Assembly (NCBI GenBank): GCA_017995275.1
Contig: JAGOJE010000007.1
Location: 5,171 to 13,831 of the forward strand
Reading direction: 5' to 3'
DNA: 8,661 nucleotides
DNA from: Rickettsiaceae bacterium
Lineage (GTDB): Bacteria; Pseudomonadota; Alphaproteobacteria; Rickettsiales; Rickettsiaceae
The notes beneath the pieces are model-generated. The model did no database searches and was not told where the DNA came from. It saw nothing but the letters and a program-made list of their open reading frames with translations. A program made the translations under genes and the position numbers. The first letter of the stretch is position 1. The number at the start of each line of letters is the position of its first letter. Below are positions 1 to 5,037 of this stretch, piece by piece.

Positions 1-984
1 ATTCTAGATAAAGCTTTTGAGAAAAATGCCAGTGAAGAGGTTCTTGAAGGAATAATAAACAAAATAGGTTTGGACAAATTTAATGAAAAAGAGAAGCAGG
101 ACATTTTGATGAAATCTCTTGATAAAGAATATTATTCTTTATCAGAAAAGCTTCTTGAAAACGGTGCAGATAGTAGAATTGCTTTGCGGGATGTCTTGTC
201 GGATCCTACTACAGAAACTATGGAGCGTAACTCTAATTTCTTAATAGAGCATTTGCCAGACGTAAATGAAGTAATAGACTACGGTAGTTTTCTTAGTTTG
301 GCAGTACGTACTGGTAATAAAAATATAGTCCAATCATTGCTAAATAAAGGAGCGAATCCTAATTTAAAAATAGGTCGTCCACCTTTATTTTATGCTATTG
401 ATAGAGAAAATGTAGAAATGACTGAGATATTATTGAAAGCTAAAGCAGACCCAAATCAAGACAATGATGGTTTAGAAAATTTAGTTAAGAATAAATATGA
501 AAGAATCGCTCAAGAAGAGCCTTATTTAGACAGGGTTCTAGATTACTATAACAAGAAAGAAGGAGGTAGTCGTCCTGTTAGTCCTACAGTAGATAATTCT
601 TCTATAGGATATGATCCTTTTGGGGATATTGATTCAGAAGGAGGTAGTCGTCCTGTTAGTCCTACAGCAGATAATTCCTCTATAGGAGTAGTAGAGTTAA
701 GCGATGCTGCTAAAATAGCTAAAATGCTTATAGATGCTGGTGCCAAAATGAGTGATATAGCCAAAAATATGGTAAAAAATGGTTATACAAGTGACCCTAG
801 TTTATCTGCGGTTTTGAGTGAGGAAATCGCAAAGCAAGAGCAAAATAAATCTCTAGAAGAGAAGGCAAAAGATGCAACTGCTTATATTAGTAAGTATTTA
901 AGTGAAGCTAAAACGCCTTCTCGCTCTCCTTCGCCAGGCGATAAAAAAGATGAGAGTCGAGGACGCAGTGATTCTTTTAAATAA
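1..984 (+). CDS. Ankyrin-repeat protein, 5'-truncated by the window edge
   Basis: The frame is open from base 1 to the TAA at 982-984 (327 codons before the stop). The TTG at 70 is only the first possible start inside the window, so the true start lies upstream. Numbering from base 1, residues 94-123 and 124-153 are two recognisable ankyrin repeats (LSLAVRTGNKNIVQSLLNKG; LFYAIDRENVEMTEILLKAK, each followed by an A-x-P-N turn). A degenerate repeat precedes them (EKLLENGAD) and another follows (AKMLIDAGAK). Between the ankyrin parts lies a low-complexity insert with two copies of a 17-residue motif, EGGSRPVSPT(V/A)DNSSIG, at 187-203 and 213-229. The C-terminus is hydrophilic, Ser/Pro-rich and basic (PSRSPSPGDKKDESRGRSDS). 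No signal peptide or membrane segment is visible. Ankyrin repeats bind proteins, and in intracellular bacteria such proteins are often secreted effectors. Secretion here is inferred only. The gene converges on uvrB. Confidence 0.85.
   Translation: MLDKAFEKNASEEVLEGIINKIGLDKFNEKEKQDILMKSLDKEYYSLSEKLLENGADSRIALRDVLSDPTTETMERNSNFLIEHLPDVNEVIDYGSFLSLAVRTGNKNIVQSLLNKGANPNLKIGRPPLFYAIDRENVEMTEILLKAKADPNQDNDGLENLVKNKYERIAQEEPYLDRVLDYYNKKEGGSRPVSPTVDNSSIGYDPFGDIDSEGGSRPVSPTADNSSIGVVELSDAAKIAKMLIDAGAKMSDIAKNMVKNGYTSDPSLSAVLSEEIAKQEQNKSLEEKAKDATAYISKYLSEAKTPSRSPSPGDKKDESRGRSDSFK
559..609 (+). repeat. Intragenic direct repeat, copy 1 (51 bp)
   Basis: This is the first of two 51-bp direct repeats in the ankyrin gene, with start points 78 bp (26 codons) apart. 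It encodes EGGSRPVSPTVDNSSIG. Because both unit and offset are multiples of three, the repeat keeps the frame. It differs from copy 2 at two bases. Confidence 0.9.
637..687 (+). repeat. Intragenic direct repeat, copy 2 (51 bp)
   Basis: Second copy, identical to 559-609 except at 668 (C for T, changing Val to Ala) and 678 (C for T, silent). It encodes EGGSRPVSPTADNSSIG. The 27 bp between the copies (YDPFGDIDS) are not repeated. The near identity points to recent duplication or conversion. Confidence 0.9.
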
Positions 985-1051
985 TCTCTGCTGATAGCTC
1001 TATATTGTCATATTTATCTGGGAGTGTTTTAAATTTTATTATTGGGATCTC

Positions 1052-1095
1052 GGCTGCGCTTCGCGCGCCTCTCATTGGTGATACTCGCCAAGGAG
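1052..1095. other. G+C-rich paired stem-loops between convergent genes
   Basis: Two adjacent hairpins lie in the spacer between the ankyrin gene and uvrB. The first, 1052-1069, pairs GGC-(T bulge)-GCGC with GCGC-GCC around a TTC loop. The second, 1071-1095, pairs CTC-A-TTGGTG with CGCCAA-G-GAG around the loop ATACT, with one mismatch and one G-T pair. A smaller perfect palindrome, GTAG-ATA-CTAC, sits at 1101-1111. Positions 1049-1095 are about 64% G+C, far above the surroundings. The structure could help end transcription from either side, but no T-tract follows on either strand. It could equally be a copy of a dispersed palindromic repeat. No family can be named from the sequence. Confidence 0.55.
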
Positions 1096-1123
1096 CTAAA
1101 GTAGATACTACCAAAAACCATAC

Positions 1124-3142
1124 CTAATCCGCAAGTTCTAAACTATCCTTTTCAAGCTCTGTTATTTTATCGCGTAATGCTGCTGCTTTCTCAAAATCAA
1201 GATTAGCAGCGGATTTTAGCATTTCTTTTTTCAGCTCTTTTATGTAATTACTCAATTTTTTGCCATCATGCAATATATGAAGAACCGGGGTGCCTTTCTG
1301 GGTGGATTCTTTGCTAACCTTCTCAAATGTCCCAAGCTCATGGATTTTTCTATCTATAGTCCTTGGTATTATACCATTTTGCTCGTTATATTGTTGCTGA
1401 ATTTTTCGTCTTCTTTCCGTTTCAGATAAAGCTTTTTCCATAGATCTTGTCATATTATCAGCATATAAAATCACTCGCCCTTCCGAATTCCTTGCAGCTC
1501 GTCCTATTGTTTGGATCAGTGCCACTTCGGATCTTAAGAACCCTTCTTTATCTGCATCTAAAATAGCAATTAAACTACATTCTGGAATGTCTAGGCCTTC
1601 ACGTAATAGATTTATTCCTACTAGGATGTCAATTGTTCCTTTTCTTAAATCTCTAATGATTTCTACTCTTTCTAAAGTGTGAATCTCTGAATGAAGATAA
1701 CTCACTTTATAACCAAGCTCTTGTAGATAATTTGTAAGATCCTCTGCCATTTTTTTGGTAAGAGTTGTAACCATTACCCTATGCCCACGTTCTATGGTAT
1801 TACGTGCTTCGGATATAAGGTCTTCAACCTGGTAAGTGGCTGGTTTTACTATGCATATTGGATCTAATAGTCCTGTTGGCCTTATTATTTGCTCAACTAC
1901 GACTCCTTTTGTTTTTTCTATTTCGAAATCAGAAGGAGTGGCAGAAACAAATATAGTTTGAGGCCTAAAGTCCTCCCATTCCTGAAATGTAAGAGGTCTG
2001 TTATCTAGGGCTGCTGGTAAGCGAAAGCCATATTCTACAAGATTAGTTTTTCTGGCTTTGTCTCCATTATACATTGCTCTGATTTGTGGTATGGTAACAT
2101 GGCTTTCATCAACAAAGAGTAGAGCATCTTTCGGTATATATTGAAAAAGTGTAGGTGGAGGAAATCCAGCTGCCGTACCAGTTAGATATCTAGAGTAATT
2201 TTCTATTCCTTTGCATGAACCCGTCTCCATAAGCATTTCTATATCATATTGAACTCTTTGCTCTATTCGCTGTGCTTCTACTAATTTTCCTATAGATTGA
2301 AAATGATTTATTTGATGGCGCAGATCTTCCTGGATTTGTGGTATAACAGAATCTATTACAGATTTTGGCGTCACATAGTGAGAATTTGCATATATTACAG
2401 CTTTGCTTAAATGCCCAATTTTATCTCCTGTTAGTGGGTCAAATTCTATGATAGACTCTAGTTCATCTCCGAAAAAAGATAACCTCCATGCTTTGCTGCT
2501 ATAGTGAGATGGGAAGATGTCTATATTTTCTCCTTTAACTCTGAATCTGCCACGATCAAAATTTATGTCGTTGCGCTCATATTGTAATGATACAAGATTA
2601 TCTAGCAAATCCTTTCTTCTGTAGTTTTTTCCCTTTTCTACAGCAAGAGTCATAGAGGAATATAATTCTGGAGAACCTAGGCCATATATACAAGAGACAG
2701 AAGACACGACTATAACATCCCTCCTTTCAAGTAGAGACCTTGTAGCTGAATGTCGCATTAGGTCTATTTGCTCGTTTATAGAGGAATCCTTCTCTATGAA
2801 AGTATCTGTCCTTGGTATATATGCTTCTGGTTGGTAGTAATCATAATAGGAGACAAAATATTCTACCGCATTTCCTGGAAATAATTCCTTCATTTCTGAA
2901 TATATTTGTGCAGCTAAGGTCTTGTTATGCGCCATTATTATGCTAGGCCTTTTGGTGCGTTCTATAATATTTGCCATAGTGAAGGTTTTTCCAGATCCTG
3001 TTATTCCTAAAAGAACCTGGTTTCTTGCTCCTTCTTCAAGGCCACAAATAAGGGAGTTTATTGCATTTGGCTGATCGCCAGCTGGAATGAATTTTGAAGC
3101 GATTTTGAATTGTTGCATTTTTTTGCTATCTCTATCTAGCAT
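1124..3142 (-). CDS. uvrB: Excinuclease ABC subunit B (UvrB)
   Basis: UvrB is the damage-verifying helicase-like subunit of nucleotide excision repair. It receives DNA from UvrA and then recruits UvrC for incision, acting in the cytoplasm on DNA. The 672 residues match the usual family length. Visible in order: the N-terminal AGDQPNAI signature (21-28), Walker A GITGSGKT (46-53), the damage-probing beta-hairpin YYDYYQPEAYIP (99-110), the DESH box (345-348), SATP (400-403), GINLLREGLDIPE (509-521), QTIGRAARN (544-552), and a C-terminal UVR motif with LDFEKAAALRDKI (648-660) that contacts UvrC. One conserved stretch is unusual: GTAAGFPPPT (322-331) where most UvrBs have GR-PGE-PPPT. The ATG at 3142 gives the longest protein. 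Met9 (3116-3118), directly before the family-like QQFKIASKF, is a real alternative start. The gene follows dacF by 47 bp and has its own promoter-like sequence. Confidence 0.98.
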   Translation of the reverse strand: MLDRDSKKMQQFKIASKFIPAGDQPNAINSLICGLEEGARNQVLLGITGSGKTFTMANIIERTKRPSIIMAHNKTLAAQIYSEMKELFPGNAVEYFVSYYDYYQPEAYIPRTDTFIEKDSSINEQIDLMRHSATRSLLERRDVIVVSSVSCIYGLGSPELYSSMTLAVEKGKNYRRKDLLDNLVSLQYERNDINFDRGRFRVKGENIDIFPSHYSSKAWRLSFFGDELESIIEFDPLTGDKIGHLSKAVIYANSHYVTPKSVIDSVIPQIQEDLRHQINHFQSIGKLVEAQRIEQRVQYDIEMLMETGSCKGIENYSRYLTGTAAGFPPPTLFQYIPKDALLFVDESHVTIPQIRAMYNGDKARKTNLVEYGFRLPAALDNRPLTFQEWEDFRPQTIFVSATPSDFEIEKTKGVVVEQIIRPTGLLDPICIVKPATYQVEDLISEARNTIERGHRVMVTTLTKKMAEDLTNYLQELGYKVSYLHSEIHTLERVEIIRDLRKGTIDILVGINLLREGLDIPECSLIAILDADKEGFLRSEVALIQTIGRAARNSEGRVILYADNMTRSMEKALSETERRRKIQQQYNEQNGIIPRTIDRKIHELGTFEKVSKESTQKGTPVLHILHDGKKLSNYIKELKKEMLKSAANLDFEKAAALRDKITELEKDSLELAD

Positions 3143-3156
3143 TGTAGCCTAATAAA

Positions 3157-3185
3157 GATATACCGCCTTTTTAACTAAACATCAA
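3157..3185 (-). promoter_or_regulatory. Candidate promoter of uvrB
   Basis: On the minus strand, a -35-like TTGATG (3180-3185) lies 17 nt from a -10-like TATATC (3157-3162), just after the dacF stop. The spacer holds an A5 tract and a GGCGG cluster. The predicted start of transcription near 3150 would leave only about 8 nt before the ATG at 3142. Confidence 0.45.
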
Positions 3186-3189
3186 GAAA

Positions 3190-4155
3190 TCAAGCAGACA
3201 TACGTCTGGATTTTCTTTTGCCATTTCTTTTGTAAGTAGGAGCTTTGGCTTTTGCGAGTTGTATCTTTGCCTTTGTAGGATGTTTTATTACTGTTGCTGT
3301 TTGTACTCCAAGGTGCTTATCTAACAATGCTACCATTTTAAGATCACGCTCCTTACCGCTTCTTCCGCCAGTAACAACTCCAACTATATTTTTACCATCT
3401 TTAGATGCCGTTGTAATTAGGTTAAAGCCAGCTGGATTTGTAAAACCAGTTTTTAGGCCATCTGCCCATTTGTAATCCCTTGCAACACGATTATGTGTGT
3501 AATATGTATGCCCGCGGAATGTAAAGCTATTTTCTGCAAAAAGATGATAATATTCTGGGAAGTCTCTCTTTAAAGCCATAGCAAGTTTAGCAAGATCTAT
3601 AGCAGTTGTTTTTTGTTCTGGGTCATGCCAGCCAGAAGCGTTACGGAATGTGGTGCTTTTCATTCCAAGATCGTGAGCCCTTTTAGTCATCAGTTTTGCA
3701 AATTTGCTTTCTGATGATCCAGAAATAGATTCCGCGAGGGTTACTGCAGAATCATTTGCAGATTTGATGATCAAAGACATAACTGCATCACGCACAGATA
3801 GGGTTTCGCCTGGTTTTAACCCAAGTTTGGATGGTCTCATAGAGGCGGCATGGCTTGACACTTTTATGTTTTTATCAAATGAGAGTTTGCCATTTTTGAT
3901 CGCTTCGAATGTTAGATAAAGCGTCATAACCTTTGTAAGCGATGCTGGATATATACGTAAATCTGCGTTTTCAGCATGTAGGACCTTCCCTTGGTTTATA
4001 TCCACAACCAAACTAGTTTGTGGGGGGAGGGATATAGAAGATACAGTGTGTTTTGTTGATTTTTTTTTAGACTTTTTTGTTGCGGCATTAGCCTCAACAG
4101 ATATCATGCTCAATATAGAAAGAAGAATCAATATCAGTCTAAAAAAATGCCTCAT
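3190..4155 (-). CDS. dacF: D-alanyl-D-alanine carboxypeptidase (peptidase S11, PBP5/DacF type)
   Basis: This serine DD-peptidase removes the terminal D-Ala from peptidoglycan stem peptides in the periplasm, so the organism probably makes at least some peptidoglycan. All three active-site motifs are present with normal spacing: SLTK (72-75, acylated serine and lysine), SAN (132-134) and KTG (235-237, in DGLKTGFTNPAG). Residues 1-24 form a Sec signal peptide (basic MRHFFR, hydrophobic core, cleavage likely after ANA). A Lys-rich stretch follows (KKSKKKSTK). At 321 residues the protein lacks the C-terminal beta domain and amphipathic anchor of classical PBP5. It ends in a strongly basic tail (KRNGKRKSRRMSA) that could bind membrane or cell-wall polyanions, which is inference. 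The start is supported by AGGA 8 nt upstream of the ATG. The dacF symbol is a family-level name; dacA-type naming is possible. Confidence 0.93.
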   Translation of the reverse strand: MRHFFRLILILLSILSMISVEANAATKKSKKKSTKHTVSSISLPPQTSLVVDINQGKVLHAENADLRIYPASLTKVMTLYLTFEAIKNGKLSFDKNIKVSSHAASMRPSKLGLKPGETLSVRDAVMSLIIKSANDSAVTLAESISGSSESKFAKLMTKRAHDLGMKSTTFRNASGWHDPEQKTTAIDLAKLAMALKRDFPEYYHLFAENSFTFRGHTYYTHNRVARDYKWADGLKTGFTNPAGFNLITTASKDGKNIVGVVTGGRSGKERDLKMVALLDKHLGVQTATVIKHPTKAKIQLAKAKAPTYKRNGKRKSRRMSA

Positions 4156-4209
4156 AATATAAATCCTAAAGGTTGTAATAGCTATGCATATAGTAACATA
4201 GGGTTAGTC

Positions 4210-4238
4210 AGTATATACAGGCTTTTTTTTCATTTCAA
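4210..4238 (-). promoter_or_regulatory. Candidate sigma70-type promoter of dacF
   Basis: On the minus strand, TTGAAA (4233-4238) lies 17 nt from TATACT (4210-4215), each one base from consensus at optimal spacing. The spacer holds an A8 tract followed by GCC. Transcription should start near 4203, giving a leader of roughly 48 nt. That leader contains a small inverted repeat, CTATG (4182-4186) and CATAG (4197-4201). This is the best promoter in the window. Confidence 0.7.
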
Positions 4239-4286
4239 GGTTTAATATCCTAAAAAGGTAATTTTTATGAGGCTTTTATGTCACAT

Positions 4287-4961
4287 TTACGCGTCGCTAT
4301 GGATCATCTCTCCAATGATTTTAGTGAGTTCTTCCTCAGATCCGTATTTAAATGTATAGGCTTGTTCTTCGGTTAGAGTTTTGAATTCTGCTTTATTTTC
4401 TTGTTTGAGATTCGTATGTTTGATATGTTTTGTTTCTGGATCATCAAAAAAGATCATGAATTTATATTTTTTATCACCGGATGTATAGTAAGTGAAAACC
4501 TTTTTAGAATAAAAGGCTTTATCATCACTATTTATTTTTAACTTTGCTTCTTTGTTTGCATATATTTTCATTCCATTAATTCCTTTTGATTTAGCTGGTA
4601 TAAAAGATATCTTGTTAAATTTACTATCGCTATTTAATGGTTGTGAAAGTCTAGCTTCTGATATTCTGAAAAATCCCTTTCCATTTCCTATTTCATAGAC
4701 CCCATTTGCGAATTCCTGAGTTTTTTCTTCTGCTTGATTTTCGCTTAACAACTCTTTCTGGCTTTTATATAATTCATGGATGAGTTTTTGGTTAAATGAA
4801 AAAATATCAACTGCTGTTTCAATGTCATATTTTTCTAAAACTATCTTTGCAAAACTTGGGTATAAGTATTCGTTTTGCTTGCACAGAAGTTTTATTTCCT
4901 CGTAGGTATCGAGTTCAGTATCTAATAATGATCTAAATTTTTCTATTTTTTCTTTGGTCAT
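4287..4961 (-). CDS. Uncharacterised protein, paralogue of the C-terminal part of the 5038-7110 product
   Basis: I do not recognise a family. The 224-residue product has no signal peptide or membrane segment and is lysine- and glutamate-rich. From about residue 23 to the end it aligns with residues from about 492 to 690 of the upstream neighbour. Matching blocks are DIFSFNQKL with DVFSYNQKL, FFRISE with FFRIAE, SKGINGMKIY with SKGENGIKIY, DKAFYS with DKAPYS, MIFF with MIFF, and LTEEQAYTFKYGSE in both. The protein is therefore a stand-alone version of that C-terminal module, made of an alpha-helical first half and a probably beta-rich second half (by eye). The ATG at 4961 is supported by a good AAGGA 5 nt upstream and by a promoter-like sequence, so the gene looks functional rather than a broken fragment. 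A host-interaction role is plausible only by context. Confidence 0.8.
   Translation of the reverse strand: MTKEKIEKFRSLLDTELDTYEEIKLLCKQNEYLYPSFAKIVLEKYDIETAVDIFSFNQKLIHELYKSQKELLSENQAEEKTQEFANGVYEIGNGKGFFRISEARLSQPLNSDSKFNKISFIPAKSKGINGMKIYANKEAKLKINSDDKAFYSKKVFTYYTSGDKKYKFMIFFDDPETKHIKHTNLKQENKAEFKTLTEEQAYTFKYGSEEELTKIIGEMIHSDA
4336..4376. repeat. 41-bp perfect repeat shared by the paralogous genes, copy 1
   Basis: These 41 bases are identical to 5093-5133 (offset 757 bp). On the minus strand they encode LTEEQAYTFKYGSE near the C-terminus. The rest of the two modules is clearly diverged, so perfect identity here suggests gene conversion or very strong local constraint. Confidence 0.9.
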
Positions 4962-4996
4962 GATATTCCTTGTATATTTTATATTTATGAGGCTAC

Positions 4997-5025
4997 AAGA
5001 TATACTCGGGCTTTTTTAATTTCAA
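4997..5025 (-). promoter_or_regulatory. Candidate promoter of the 4287-4961 gene
   Basis: On the minus strand, TTGAAA (5020-5025) lies 17 nt from TATCTT (4997-5002). The spacer has an A6 tract followed by GCCCGAG. The -35 box begins 13 bases after the stop of the upstream gene. Transcription would start near 4990, about 29 nt before the ATG. The block closely resembles the dacF promoter at 4210-4238. Confidence 0.55.
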
Positions 5026-5037
5026 CCATTAATTTTA

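Noticed and set aside
559..687. Direct repeats as a CRISPR array
   Set aside because: There are only two units, in frame within a coding region, and no regular spacers or leader.
546..764. Minus-strand open frame of 72 codons with an internal amino-acid repeat
   Set aside because: It is antisense to the ankyrin gene, and its repeat is only the shadow of the 51-bp direct repeat. It has no ribosome site or recognisable protein.
3245..3919. Plus-strand open frames at 3245-3475 and 3704-3919
   Set aside because: Both are antisense to the carboxypeptidase gene, which has all three catalytic motifs on the minus strand.
4251..4267. TAAAAA-GGTAA-TTTTTA inverted repeat as a terminator of the 224-residue gene
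   Set aside because: The stem is only A-T pairs, six long, with no following T-tract. Such repeats are expected by chance in this base composition.
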